From contig NZ_JARXWE010000014.1 in the NCBI RefSeq assembly GCF_029893235.1, positions 1 to 64,000 of the forward strand: a DNA stretch of 64,000 nt, read 5' to 3'. Below the pieces are notes generated by a model that had not been told where the DNA came from, searched no databases, and was given only the letters and a program-made list of their open reading frames with translations. Positions 9,266-19,246 of the stretch are shown piece after piece. The DNA comes from Dysgonomonas sp. PH5-45. Lineage in GTDB: Bacteria > Bacteroidota > Bacteroidia > Bacteroidales > Dysgonomonadaceae. How positions within the stretch are numbered: the first letter of the stretch is position 1; every line of letters starts with the position of its first letter. The position numbers were made by a program, and so were the translations under genes.

Positions 9266-9658
9266 TTATTCTTCCAAATTCCGGAGTATATCCTCCCTCA
9301 TAATTGTGCGCTCCCACGAGTAAGTTGAGTCAACCGTGTTTATGTATTCAACTATTTCGAGGGCTTTGCCTAGCAGGTTTTTATCTAAAACCGTTCCTGC
9401 GGCTTCGTACTCGGTCAGAAGCAGTTTCGCATATTGTTCCAACAGTTCGAAATCAGTTATCTTTTCCGCAACCTGCCCAAACGAATCGGAATGCGTAACA
9501 CCAAAGTTATCGAAAAAAAACTGATAACAATCGTCCAACAGCTCGTCAATTTCCGTTTTGCTCAGATGCTTCTGCCCGTTTATCAGCTTTTGCAGCTTAG
9601 CAAAGAATTCTTCCACAAGGCGTTGCAAATAGTCTTTTTTCCGTTGTTGAAAGCTCAT
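9266..9658 (-). CDS. Hypothetical small helical protein
   Basis: A 130-residue, mostly helical, charged protein with no signal peptide or membrane segment, so it is probably cytoplasmic. I do not recognise the family with confidence. The N-terminal stretch (QRKKDYLQRLVEEFFAKLQKL) resembles helical DUF6483-like proteins, but that is a loose impression. Spacers are 6 bases to the DUF2809 gene upstream and 16 bases to cls downstream, so it is almost certainly co-transcribed. Confidence 0.6.
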   Translation of the reverse strand: MSFQQRKKDYLQRLVEEFFAKLQKLINGQKHLSKTEIDELLDDCYQFFFDNFGVTHSDSFGQVAEKITDFELLEQYAKLLLTEYEAAGTVLDKNLLGKALEIVEYINTVDSTYSWERTIMREDILRNLEE

Positions 9659-9664
9659 ACGCGT

Positions 9665-10075
9665 TTACTTTTTCTTGAAGTCAACGAAGTAACATATTGA
9701 CGCACCCACTGTGTAACAAATCAGGTCGATAGTGCTGTAAGAACTGCCTATTACAACCCTCATCACCTTATTATCTTGCATGCCGAGTACCTCTATCATA
9801 TTAAAGTACTGCCCTACCTCCACAGCAAAGGCGAAAAGCAAAACGCCCACCGCAATGTACAGGGGCTTGGTCTGGATAAACGACTTTACGAAATAATACA
9901 TCATCACCACCACCAAAATATCTCCGCCAAAGGGGCGTACAAAACTATCCCTCACAAAAAGGGCGATAAACACTTCTATCACAAACACCAAAAGGAATAT
10001 CAGAAAAGGTTTTAAGGCAAACCTTAATCTTGTTTTCCTTGGGCTATCGTCAGCGGTATTTTCCATCTGCGCCAT
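9665..10075 (-). CDS. DUF2809 family membrane protein
   Basis: A 136-residue protein with four hydrophobic segments at roughly 21-43, 51-68, 73-92 and 112-132. The [12 protein letters not shown] and [12 protein letters not shown] segments match the DUF2809 (VanZ-like) family as I recall it. Function unknown. The start at 10075 lies 26 bases inside the end of rsgA; a second ATG at 10066 also overlaps, so translational coupling to rsgA is likely whichever start is used. Confidence 0.75.
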   Translation of the reverse strand: MAQMENTADDSPRKTRLRFALKPFLIFLLVFVIEVFIALFVRDSFVRPFGGDILVVVMMYYFVKSFIQTKPLYIAVGVLLFAFAVEVGQYFNMIEVLGMQDNKVMRVVIGSSYSTIDLICYTVGASICYFVDFKKK

Positions 10076-10976
10076 CTTCCAAAATATTTAAATACGATTT
10101 ATACCGGCTTTCGCTTATATAATGATTCTCCACAGCCGCGCGCACTGCGCATCCCGGCTCGTTTACGTGTTTGCAATTATTGAAACGGCATTCTTCCGAA
10201 AACTTGAATATTTCGGGGAAGTAATGGCTTATTTCGCCAACACCCATATCGACAGTTCCAAAGCCTTTGATTCCGGGTGTATCTATTATGAAACCACCAT
10301 CGGGAAGTTCCAGCATTTCGGAAAAAGTTGTTGTGTGCATTCCCTTGCCATGATAGTCCGATATACTGGCCGTGCGCAAACCCGCTCCCGGTAGCAAAGT
10401 ATTTATCAGTGTAGACTTGCCCACGCCCGAATGCCCCGAAAAGAGTGTTACCTTACCTTTCAGTTCATTTCTCAAGACATCGATACCGATATTTTCTAAT
10501 GCCGATATTTTATGACAGGGATAACCGATGTATGTATATAAATCGGCCAAGGCGTCCATATACTCGGTCTCGTCCCGGTTGTACATATCAATTTTGTTGA
10601 ATATCAGGCACACGGGTATCCGGTAAGCTTCTGCCGAAACAAGAAAACGGTCTATAAAGACGGTTGTTGTTGCCGGTTTGGCAACCGTTACCAGCAGATA
10701 GCAAAGGTCAAGATTGGCGGCTATGATGTGCGATTGCTTCGATAGGTTTGACGAACGGCGTATGATGTAGTTTTTGCGGTCGCTAATGTCCGAAATCACG
10801 CCTGTGCCGTCTTCGTTAAGGGCAAAAGTTACCCTGTCGCCTACGGCTATCGGGTTGGTGCTTTTTATGTCTTTAAGCCTAAAGTTTCCTTTAATCTTAC
10901 ATTCCACATCCCTACCCTCTGCAGTGCGGACAGCATACCAACTACCTGTATTTTTAATGACGAGTCCTTCCATCAA
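10050..10976 (-). CDS. rsgA: Ribosome small-subunit-dependent GTPase RsgA
   Basis: A late 30S-subunit maturation GTPase. It has 308 residues. An N-terminal OB fold (about 1-70) is followed by a circularly permuted GTPase domain, with G4 (NKID) before G1 (GHSGVGKST) and G3 (DTPG). The C-terminal zinc knuckle contains [14 protein letters not shown]. The start is MM; either Met (10976 or 10973) is possible. It is first in a run of six minus-strand genes ending in folC. The preceding gene stops 47 bases upstream. Confidence 0.95.
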   Translation of the reverse strand: MMEGLVIKNTGSWYAVRTAEGRDVECKIKGNFRLKDIKSTNPIAVGDRVTFALNEDGTGVISDISDRKNYIIRRSSNLSKQSHIIAANLDLCYLLVTVAKPATTTVFIDRFLVSAEAYRIPVCLIFNKIDMYNRDETEYMDALADLYTYIGYPCHKISALENIGIDVLRNELKGKVTLFSGHSGVGKSTLINTLLPGAGLRTASISDYHGKGMHTTTFSEMLELPDGGFIIDTPGIKGFGTVDMGVGEISHYFPEIFKFSEECRFNNCKHVNEPGCAVRAAVENHYISESRYKSYLNILEDGADGKYR

Positions 10977-11023
10977 TAAATTCTATACTACGACGCTCTT
11001 TATACAAAAAGAAAATTTAAAAC

Positions 11024-11827
11024 TTACATTAAACGTCTCAACATTTTATTCCATTTAGTTACTCCGTATTTTTTCTTGTAACCATCAGAAACTTTTTTGT
11101 CGAGTAAAAAATCACTGTCAATCATATCGACAGGATAATATACGGTTTCTCCCTTACTGTTTTCCAATATAAGAGAAAGAGAACTTTTAACCACACTTAC
11201 TTCTTTGCACACCCACACCATACCGGGAGAATAATTAACGGGATTCCCCGTAACCACATCGTATATATCATCGTCTGAGTTCAACCAATTCGCCCCCCTC
11301 GAAACGAATTCTTTGCCTGTATATAACGTATTTGCGTTGTTTGCAAAAGGAATTGAAATAAACAAGAACGAGGCTTCCATGTTCGGGTTATACTTAAAAT
11401 AAAGAGTATCTTTGATCTCTTTTTCAATAATAGCTAAATACTTTTCTTTCTCTCCAGACGATGAATACAGTTTATCTCTTTCTATAACATCAATCACAGT
11501 ATAATATTTATCCTTCAAATAATCAGGGTCAGAATAGTCGCCATAATATATACATTTTACAGGCATATATGCTTTCATCATTCCATTCTTTTCAATATAG
11601 AAATAACTGTAACCGCAACGGTCAGGACTCTCTCGTTCTTGATTCAAAGGCGGCAAATACAATTCACTGTTTATGTATCCGGCAGCATTATTCCCCAGAA
11701 AGTTGTGTTCGCCCAACTTCAGAAGTACTTCAGAGGTCTTTTTGGGTGCTACATCTATTTTTTTTATTTGCGCATTTATGAATGTCGTACCCAAAACAAG
11801 CAAAAGTGTAAACGAAAGTCTTTTCAT
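11024..11827 (-). CDS. Secreted hypothetical protein
   Basis: A 267-residue protein of unknown function. The ATG at 11827 begins a signal peptide (MKRLSFTLLLVLGTTFINAQ); the frame stays open upstream to 11917 but that extension has no signal-like N-terminus, so the inner start is preferred. No catalytic motif or known domain was recognised; the C-terminal 30 residues are strongly basic (KKVSDGYKKKYGV...). It is probably periplasmic. A TATCTTTG -7 box sits about 90 bases upstream. It stops 47 bases before rsgA. Confidence 0.6.
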   Translation of the reverse strand: MKRLSFTLLLVLGTTFINAQIKKIDVAPKKTSEVLLKLGEHNFLGNNAAGYINSELYLPPLNQERESPDRCGYSYFYIEKNGMMKAYMPVKCIYYGDYSDPDYLKDKYYTVIDVIERDKLYSSSGEKEKYLAIIEKEIKDTLYFKYNPNMEASFLFISIPFANNANTLYTGKEFVSRGANWLNSDDDIYDVVTGNPVNYSPGMVWVCKEVSVVKSSLSLILENSKGETVYYPVDMIDSDFLLDKKVSDGYKKKYGVTKWNKMLRRLM

Positions 11828-11964
11828 AATACTATCAATTATAACTATCAAAGGCAAGCTACAAATATTGCACTTATAATCGAAATTTAAAGCTTGCCCA
11901 ATTCCTTTATATTTCAAAGATACATGTTTTTCATTTGTTTGTTCTTTTCCGGCACAAAAAAATA

Positions 11965-11988
11965 GGCTTCCGGATAAAACCGGAAGCC
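11965..11988 (-). terminator. Second intrinsic terminator downstream of frr
   Basis: A perfect 9-base stem, GGCTTCCGG with CCGGAAGCC, encloses a 6-base loop. On the minus strand it is followed by TATTTTTTTG. It lies about 240 bases past the frr stop and insulates the next minus-strand gene from pyrH-frr read-through. Confidence 0.75.
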
Positions 11989-12149
11989 CGTCCTCGTATT
12001 TACCAAGCCTAAATATTATTTACCTTTCATTCAATTTCACCTTATTTTCTTGATAAAACATCTCCAATTGGGATATTGTTTTCTTTTCCTACTTATTTTT
12101 TTCTATCAGCTAATAGATTTTACCTATGATTCTTTCTGTGCAAAATAGA

Positions 12150-12182
12150 AAAAGGCGGAAACAAAGCCAGTGTCCACCTTTT
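12150..12182 (-). terminator. Intrinsic terminator of pyrH-frr
   Basis: A 10-base stem (12150-12159 with 12173-12182, one G-U pair) is followed on the minus strand by CTATTTTG-type sequence after five T residues. It begins 45 bases past the frr stop codon. Confidence 0.65.
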
Positions 12183-12226
12183 GGTATATCTTGTTATCAA
12201 AGAAAAATTAATACACACAGAGAGTA

Positions 12227-12787
12227 TTACACTGTCATTATTTCTTTTTCTTTTGCAGCATACAGGTCGTCTATCTGTTTGATGTATTTATCGTGTATTT
12301 TCTGCATCGAATTTTCGGCATCTTTAGCCACATCTTCGGGAGTTCCGTCTTTTACCGATTTCTTGATCGCATCTATGGCGTCACGACGGGCATTGCGCAC
12401 GCTTATCTTTGCGTCTTCGGCTTCCTGTTTCGATTGTTTGACCAAAGCCCTGCGACGTTCTTCGGTCAAAGGTGGAATCATCAGGCGGATAACCTCGCCA
12501 TCGTTTGCCGGATTCAAGCCCAAATCGGAATTGATTATTGCTTTCTCAATTTCCTGAAGCATGTTCTTTTCCCAAGGCTGTATGACAATTGTTTTAGCAT
12601 CGGGAGCGCTGACACCTGCTACACCCGACAAGGGGGTGAGGCTTCCGTAATAATCGACCCTGATACCGTCAAGGATACGGGGATTTGCCTTTCCTGCACG
12701 GATATGTGCCAAAGATTCTTCCAAAAACTCAACCGCCGATTGCATTTTCGCTTCGGCTTTCTTTTCAAGTTCTTTAATGTCTGCCAT
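12227..12787 (-). CDS. frr: Ribosome recycling factor
   Basis: Works with EF-G to split post-termination 70S ribosomes into subunits. The 186-residue length and the segments [17 protein letters not shown] and [14 protein letters not shown] are those of the family's coiled-coil and hinge regions. It follows pyrH by 44 bases on the minus strand, the usual pyrH-frr pairing in bacteria. Two terminator hairpins follow downstream. Confidence 0.97.
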   Translation of the reverse strand: MADIKELEKKAEAKMQSAVEFLEESLAHIRAGKANPRILDGIRVDYYGSLTPLSGVAGVSAPDAKTIVIQPWEKNMLQEIEKAIINSDLGLNPANDGEVIRLMIPPLTEERRRALVKQSKQEAEDAKISVRNARRDAIDAIKKSVKDGTPEDVAKDAENSMQKIHDKYIKQIDDLYAAKEKEIMTV

Positions 12788-12831
12788 TGGTTTTTTGTTT
12801 TATCTGGTTATTTTCAATTCTTTACACTTTG

Positions 12832-13542
12832 TTACGCATGCACCACCGTGCCGATATTTTCGCCACGCATCACCCGGGCAAGGTTGCCCACGGTATCCAT
12901 ATCGAAAACAACGATAGGCAGGTTGTTTTCCTTACACATGGTAGTTGCCGTCAGGTCCATAACTTTGAGGTCGCGTTTATAAACTTCGTCGTACGAAATA
13001 CGGTCGAACTTAGTGGCCGTAGGGTCTTTCTCCGGGTCGGCCGTATAAACGCCATCCACCCGTGTACCTTTCAGCATGGCATCGGCCTCTATCTCAATGC
13101 CACGAAGGGCAGAGCCTGTGTCGGTTGTAAAAAACGGATTTCCCGTTCCGCACGAAATAATGGCTACTTCTCCGTTTTCCATCGCCTCTATGGCTTTCCA
13201 TTTGGAGTATAACTCTCCGATAGGCTCCATACGAATGGCTGTCAGCACGCGTGCCTTCTGCCCTATGGCAACCAGAGCCGAGCTTAAGCCCAAACTGTTT
13301 ATTACGGTTGCCAGCATACCCATCTGGTCGCCTTTAACACGGTCAAAACCTTTTGAAGCACCACTCAGTCCGCGGAAAATATTACCTCCGCCAATAACGA
13401 TACTCACCTGCACACCCATCGCAACCACTTCCTTTACCTGTGCCGCATACTCGGTGAGGCGTTTTTCGTCGATGCCGTACTGTTTGTCTCCCATCAGCGA
13501 CTCGCCACTCAGTTTGAGTAATATTCTCTTATATTTAGCCAT
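12832..13542 (-). CDS. pyrH: UMP kinase
   Basis: Phosphorylates UMP to UDP with ATP, the first dedicated step toward UTP and CTP. It has 236 residues and the amino-acid-kinase fold: KLSGESLMG near the N-terminus, VIGGGNIFRG, and TGNPFFTTDTGSALRG for acceptor binding. It is the first gene of a pyrH-frr operon. A TAGTTTTG box (13570-13577) 28 bases upstream on the minus strand is the likely -7 element, though no -33 box is visible. Confidence 0.97.
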   Translation of the reverse strand: MAKYKRILLKLSGESLMGDKQYGIDEKRLTEYAAQVKEVVAMGVQVSIVIGGGNIFRGLSGASKGFDRVKGDQMGMLATVINSLGLSSALVAIGQKARVLTAIRMEPIGELYSKWKAIEAMENGEVAIISCGTGNPFFTTDTGSALRGIEIEADAMLKGTRVDGVYTADPEKDPTATKFDRISYDEVYKRDLKVMDLTATTMCKENNLPIVVFDMDTVGNLARVMRGENIGTVVHA

Positions 13543-14003
13543 TAGTTATTTTTACTTTTTTTTAATGTACAAAACTAATAATTTTTATGACATAATACTG
13601 TCTCCATCTTCAAAATTTAAACCGTCATCAGCCCTATACTTACACCCTCCGGAGCTTACGGCAGGCAATAAAATACGATAATTGTGTCACTTTCAATATT
13701 TTTATTCCGATTTATGAACAAAATTTGAACACATATTTCATAAATTTGTTACTTAATAGTAAGGAATAATCATTTGTAGTATAATAATCAAAATTCGTAG
13801 TTCATTTAGAGAACTTATAACAAAAGGCTTATTATAAACATATTACAGCATTTATCCTTCCGGACAAAGTGAAGAATCTCTGTATTTTTTATTAAAGATC
13901 CTTCGTTTCACTCAGGATGACAAAAATGGATATATGTTATTTCTCAAATAATTAGCTTTTATTTTCTAAACGCACTACGGGTTAATCAAACTCTGAGAGC
14001 GAT
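13543..14003. other. 461-base intergenic region with a MITE-like repeat
   Basis: The region separates divergent pyrH (minus) and the zinc-ribbon gene (plus). Its left part carries the pyrH -7 box; positions 13791-13983 are a MITE-like element described separately. No coding sequence is supported. Confidence 0.7.
13791..13983. repeat. MITE-like element, family A (degenerate copy)
   Basis: About 193 bases that align along their whole length with the better preserved copy at 63544-63752, apart from an internal gap of some 17 bases. The right end (CTAAACGCACTACGGGTT) is the reverse complement of the family's terminal repeat; the left end is more diverged (TCGTAGTTCATTTAGAGA). The centre holds the hairpin core around CAAAGTGAAGAATCTC and GATCCTTCGTTTCACTCAG. 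It ends only 20 bases before the ATG of the zinc-ribbon gene. Confidence 0.7.
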
Positions 14004-15125
14004 ATGTCTGATCATAAATGCCCCTTATGCGGCAAACCTGTCGATGACGAAGGTATATTTTGCAACAATTGCCAAGAAGCAGCCAAAAACCGCAGTTCCG
14101 ACTTTCTGGCATCGGTAACGGTCAAAGAAGAAACCTTAGACGAACAAATACAAGCCGAAGAACCGCCCACACCTCCGGTCGATGAACCCGAACAAGAGGC
14201 CGAAAGCCACGATTCGGATACAGGCACACCTCCGCCAACAAAAAAGAAAGACAAAAAACCGATAGCATACTTCATAGCCTGCGGCCTGCTCCTTATTGTA
14301 GGGTTGGGCGCAGTGGCATGGGTATGGAACGAAAAAAGAACCACCGAACGCACCGAAAACGATTTCTGGGAAAGCCGCATAAAAGAAAACACACCTCTCG
14401 AATACTCAAAATACCTGATTCAGTATCCCGAAGGTAAGTTTGCAGACGAAGCCGAAAAAAGAATAAAAAGCTTACGGCAAAAAGAAACAGACGATTGGAC
14501 GGAAGTTAAAAAATCGTCCGACATCAATCTCTTTTACAGTTTTCTGAACCAATACCCCGACTCGCCCTTTAAGGATGAAGCCCACGATATAATGGATTCG
14601 CTCTGCTGGAACGAAACACAAAAAACAGATACCCCCGATTCGTATCAGGCCTATATCGACAACATAAGCATCGGTAACATTACCGGGAAATACATAGAAT
14701 TAGCCAAAAGCCGCCATAAATACCTCAGCACGTTGGTTACACTCGAAGGGACTGCACTCGATAGTGTAAAGACTGTTTTAACCGATTTCTTCCAGGCGGT
14801 TTCGGATGCCAAAACATTCAGCATTGCCGCCAATTCCACACAAACACTGTCTGTGTTTCTGAAAAACGAAAATGTAAATGCAGGAACCATATCCGAGAAA
14901 GTAAAAGCCGAGGTAAAGGATAAGAAACTGAAAGAGAGTCTGTATCAGCCCTCTCTACAAAACATAACGGTGATACGCGACAGTGCCGGCATCTACCGTA
15001 CCGATATTAAACTAACCGTTACCCAACGGTTTAAGGACAAGAAAAAGAAAGACGTTCACCAAAGCTATAACACATCGGTGACTCTCAATCCTGAAAAGAA
15101 AATTCAGGTGGTAGCCATAAAATAA
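14004..15125 (+). CDS. Zinc-ribbon membrane-anchored hypothetical protein
   Basis: A 373-residue protein. Cys6-Cys9 and Cys20-Cys23 form a short zinc ribbon at the N-terminus. An acidic, Pro/Glu-rich linker (about 40-80) leads to a single membrane segment (about 87-108). The C-terminal 260 residues are hydrophilic, with an alpha-helical part resembling tetratricopeptide-like spacing (YLIQYPEGKFADEAEKRI, then FLNQYPDSPFKDEAHD) and a beta-rich end. The topology suggests a cytoplasmic ribbon and an extracytoplasmic domain. I do not know its function; a sensor or scaffold role is speculation. MITE-like elements lie directly before and after it. Confidence 0.65.
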   Translation: MSDHKCPLCGKPVDDEGIFCNNCQEAAKNRSSDFLASVTVKEETLDEQIQAEEPPTPPVDEPEQEAESHDSDTGTPPPTKKKDKKPIAYFIACGLLLIVGLGAVAWVWNEKRTTERTENDFWESRIKENTPLEYSKYLIQYPEGKFADEAEKRIKSLRQKETDDWTEVKKSSDINLFYSFLNQYPDSPFKDEAHDIMDSLCWNETQKTDTPDSYQAYIDNISIGNITGKYIELAKSRHKYLSTLVTLEGTALDSVKTVLTDFFQAVSDAKTFSIAANSTQTLSVFLKNENVNAGTISEKVKAEVKDKKLKESLYQPSLQNITVIRDSAGIYRTDIKLTVTQRFKDKKKKDVHQSYNTSVTLNPEKKIQVVAIK

Positions 15126-15136
15126 AGAGCATAAAT

Positions 15137-15284
15137 AAAGTTGTTCCAAAAGTATTTTTTAGCCCTCTTGTCATTCTGAACAAAGTGAAGGATCTTTTCC
15201 CCGAAAACCGGGATTCTTCGTTTTACTCAGAATGACAAAAATGACAACACCTTGATAGTGCCTTTTTACTTTTGGGACAACTTT
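15137..15284. repeat. MITE-like element, family B
   Basis: A 148-base element bounded by inverted repeats: 15137-15154 (AAAGTTGTTCCAAAAGTA) and 15267-15284, matching at 17 of 18 positions. Inside is a second inverted repeat: TTGTCATTCTGAACAAAGTG near 15169 pairs with the mirror sequence ending near 15239. The same core occurs in family A and at 21285. It begins 11 bases after the zinc-ribbon gene's stop and ends 10 bases before the ABC-F terminator. It has no coding capacity. Confidence 0.75.
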
Positions 15285-15293
15285 GTTATAAAA

Positions 15294-16924
<1,631 letters not shown>

Positions 16925-16936
16925 TTATTGAACATT

Positions 16937-16968
16937 AAAAAGGTGAATATCTGTCTATTCACCTTTTT
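16937..16968 (-). terminator. Intrinsic terminator of the PDZ-DUF4136 gene
   Basis: A perfect 13-base stem (16937-16949 with 16956-16968) around a 6-base loop. Its A-rich and T-rich flanks make it an efficient intrinsic terminator just past the stop of the gene at 16982. It separates that gene from the ABC-F gene. Confidence 0.85.
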
Positions 16969-16981
16969 GTTATTTTTTTCT

Positions 16982-18421
16982 TTACATTTTCTGAATTCGT
17001 ATCGTTACCGAACCCCTCACCTCGGGGTCTACCCCGTAAACCCGCCGATGGTCGTTGCGTTTCACATCGAAGAGCATACGCTTTGTGCCTCCGTCCGAAA
17101 CATAACGCTCAAAACTGTACAAATAAGAGAAGTTGGGCATATAAATATCTTCTTTAAACATTCTTGCCACTTCACGATAGCGGTATTTATTCCAATACAT
17201 GCAGTCTTTGTAACCGTTGGCGTCTGTAAACTGTGTATCGGGGTCGCGATACTTCATCGACTCTATGATAAACCTCTTATAAGCGTTTACCAACTCATCG
17301 TTTTTGGCCTTGAAGTTCTTTCCTTGTATTTTGTATATCACATCGCCTCCGCGCAAACCTCCTCTGTAAGCAGGCGAACCCAAATCTACATTTGTGACAC
17401 GGGTCATATCTTTCGAATCGAGATGGATACCCGTATAGTTATATTTTTTGAAGCTGACAACGTATCTGACTTGCGTTGCATTTTCCGTATACGGGAAGTT
17501 TAGCAACAACAGCGGAGCGTGAAACTGCGCATAGTCTTTGAGCGAAACATTCTTGGTCAGATAATCGCTCAAACGGCAATCCCATATCTGTGTCATTTTA
17601 TTGGGGTCGATATATTTTTTGTCATAAAAACGTACTCCCAATTCGGCCACAAAACGACCTTCCGCCAAAGCATTCGTACTATTAGGAGAGATAATAGGCA
17701 GGGCAACCATTTTTTCGGTCAACACATCGTAGCGCCATGTTTTCTCTCCGTCTTTGGGTGTTATGGCCGCGTTATATTTTACGTTATTCTGAAAAGAATA
17801 GTATGTTTGAATCATGAAGTCGGGGTCTTTCTTGTCGCGCACAAGACCTTTTTCGAGCAATGCTTTTTCAAGTATTCCGGCTATAGCCGCATCAATATCG
17901 GGAGCATCTTTATCCATAACAAAGTCGAATGTATGATAGTCTGAATAATCTACATTCTTGTTTGTCTGTATCTGCACGGGCAGAATAAAGGCACGGTCAA
18001 CGGTGTTTTCCAAACTATAAAAAGAGAAGCTGGTAGCCAAATCCGATTCCGAAAGCGACCCCACGGCATTACATTCCCTGTTTAGTTTATATTCACGGAA
18101 ATAGTTGCTCATGTTACGTATAGTTAGCGAAACCACTTCGTCCGATTCGTCAAACATCCAGCGGGCAATAGTCTGATAATCGCGCAAGTAAGTAGCCGCT
18201 CCATTTACCTCCATTATTATATCGCCAACCTTTATACCGGCATCGGCCGCCGGCGAATATGGTTCTACCGTCAAAACAACAGGCTCCCCGTATCCCCACG
18301 AAGGATTACTGCTAATCTCGAACGTTACACCAAAATGACACATCTGCGATTTGTTCTGAGCATTGACGCTCGTTGCAAGCGTTACAATGAACGAAAGCAG
18401 TATTGCATATAACTGTTTCAT
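16982..18421 (-). CDS. Secreted PDZ-DUF4136-PDZ protein
   Basis: A 479-residue exported protein with a signal peptide (about 1-21). A PDZ-like domain (about 45-105) contains SPAADAGIKVGDIIMEVNG. A DUF4136-like domain (about 160-330) shows the typical pattern of a fluctuating-residue strand, then DIDAAIAGILEKALLEKG and DPDFMIQTYY. A second PDZ-like segment (about 345-400) contains GSPAYRGGLRGGDVIYKIQG. No protease domain is present, so it is not a DegP-type enzyme; PDZ units probably bind protein C-termini or peptides in the periplasm. The order PDZ, DUF4136, PDZ is unusual. A lone TATATTTG box lies about 57 bases upstream of the start. Confidence 0.75.
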   Translation of the reverse strand: MKQLYAILLSFIVTLATSVNAQNKSQMCHFGVTFEISSNPSWGYGEPVVLTVEPYSPAADAGIKVGDIIMEVNGAATYLRDYQTIARWMFDESDEVVSLTIRNMSNYFREYKLNRECNAVGSLSESDLATSFSFYSLENTVDRAFILPVQIQTNKNVDYSDYHTFDFVMDKDAPDIDAAIAGILEKALLEKGLVRDKKDPDFMIQTYYSFQNNVKYNAAITPKDGEKTWRYDVLTEKMVALPIISPNSTNALAEGRFVAELGVRFYDKKYIDPNKMTQIWDCRLSDYLTKNVSLKDYAQFHAPLLLLNFPYTENATQVRYVVSFKKYNYTGIHLDSKDMTRVTNVDLGSPAYRGGLRGGDVIYKIQGKNFKAKNDELVNAYKRFIIESMKYRDPDTQFTDANGYKDCMYWNKYRYREVARMFKEDIYMPNFSYLYSFERYVSDGGTKRMLFDVKRNDHRRVYGVDPEVRGSVTIRIQKM

Positions 18422-18583
18422 GTGTTCCTTTTTTTTGTTTCGTTTAGAATTTTATGTAGTTTTTTTATTTACGGCTACAAATATAGCTTTTTATATTAAA
18501 ATAAACAGCATACAAAGGCAAGTGAATGTAATATTTCTCTTTTAAAGAGCCCGATATTAGTTCGCAGGGTATTTCAAAAGTTG

Positions 18584-18591
18584 TAACTTTG
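18584..18591 (+). promoter_or_regulatory. -7 box for ribE-topB
   Basis: TAACTTTG lies 32 bases before the ribE start; TTCG at 18561-18564, 19 bases upstream, is a three-of-four match to the -33 box. No FMN riboswitch-like structure was seen in the short leader. Confidence 0.45.
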
Positions 18592-18623
18592 TAGTTCTAA
18601 CATTCTAAAAATTGCGAATCATT

Positions 18624-19229
18624 ATGTTTTCTGGAATAATTGAAGAAGCCGCAACGGTTGTTGCCTTGAAAAACGAAGGAGAAAACCTGCACATCACCAT
18701 GCAGTGCTCATTTACAGGCGAACTGAAGATAGACCAAAGCGTGGCACACAACGGTGTTTGCCTTACGGTAGTTGCTATCGACGGCAACAAATACACGGTG
18801 ACAGCCATCAAAGAAACGCTGGAGCGCTCTAATCTGGGCAAACTGGAAATAGGGAGCAAAGTGAACCTTGAGCGTAGTATGCTTATGAACGGACGTCTGG
18901 ACGGGCACATCGTGCAAGGACACGTAGACCAAACCGCCGTTTGCCAAAAGATTGAAGAAGCCGACGGAAGCTGGTATTTCACCTTCGGGTACGATTTTGA
19001 TAAAGACATGGCACGCAAAGGATATTTTACGGTCGATAAAGGCTCGGTAACAGTAAACGGAGTGAGCCTCACGGTATGCAACCCCACCAAGGATTCCTTC
19101 CAGGTGGCAATCATCCCCTACACATACCAATACACCAACTTTCACCAGTTTAAGGTAGGTTCTGTCGTTAATCTCGAATTCGATATCATTGGCAAATACA
19201 TCAGCCGCTTACAGGATTTAACAAAGTAA
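18624..19229 (+). CDS. ribE: Riboflavin synthase, alpha subunit
   Basis: Dismutates two 6,7-dimethyl-8-ribityllumazine molecules to riboflavin. It has 201 residues arranged as two lumazine-binding barrels; MFSGIIEE is the signature N-terminus and VNGVSLTV closes the second barrel. The frame is open a few codons upstream through a TTG at 18612, but the ATG at 18624 gives the standard start. topB follows after 17 bases, so the two are probably co-transcribed although functionally unrelated. Confidence 0.95.
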   Translation: MFSGIIEEAATVVALKNEGENLHITMQCSFTGELKIDQSVAHNGVCLTVVAIDGNKYTVTAIKETLERSNLGKLEIGSKVNLERSMLMNGRLDGHIVQGHVDQTAVCQKIEEADGSWYFTFGYDFDKDMARKGYFTVDKGSVTVNGVSLTVCNPTKDSFQVAIIPYTYQYTNFHQFKVGSVVNLEFDIIGKYISRLQDLTK

Positions 19230-19246
19230 AAACCGAAGGAGTTTAT

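Larger units (their letters stand above)
11828..12226. other. 399-base intergenic region
   Basis: No convincing coding sequence. It holds a -7-like box on the minus strand (TATCTTTG, 11915-11922) for the secreted protein at 11024, and two hairpins (11965-11988 and 12150-12182) downstream of frr. The rest is AT-rich with no further structure that I could see. Confidence 0.6.

Noticed and set aside
13984-15125. A toxin-antitoxin or defence role for the zinc-ribbon protein
   Set aside because: No catalytic motif, partner gene or defence neighbour; only the MITE-like flanks are unusual.
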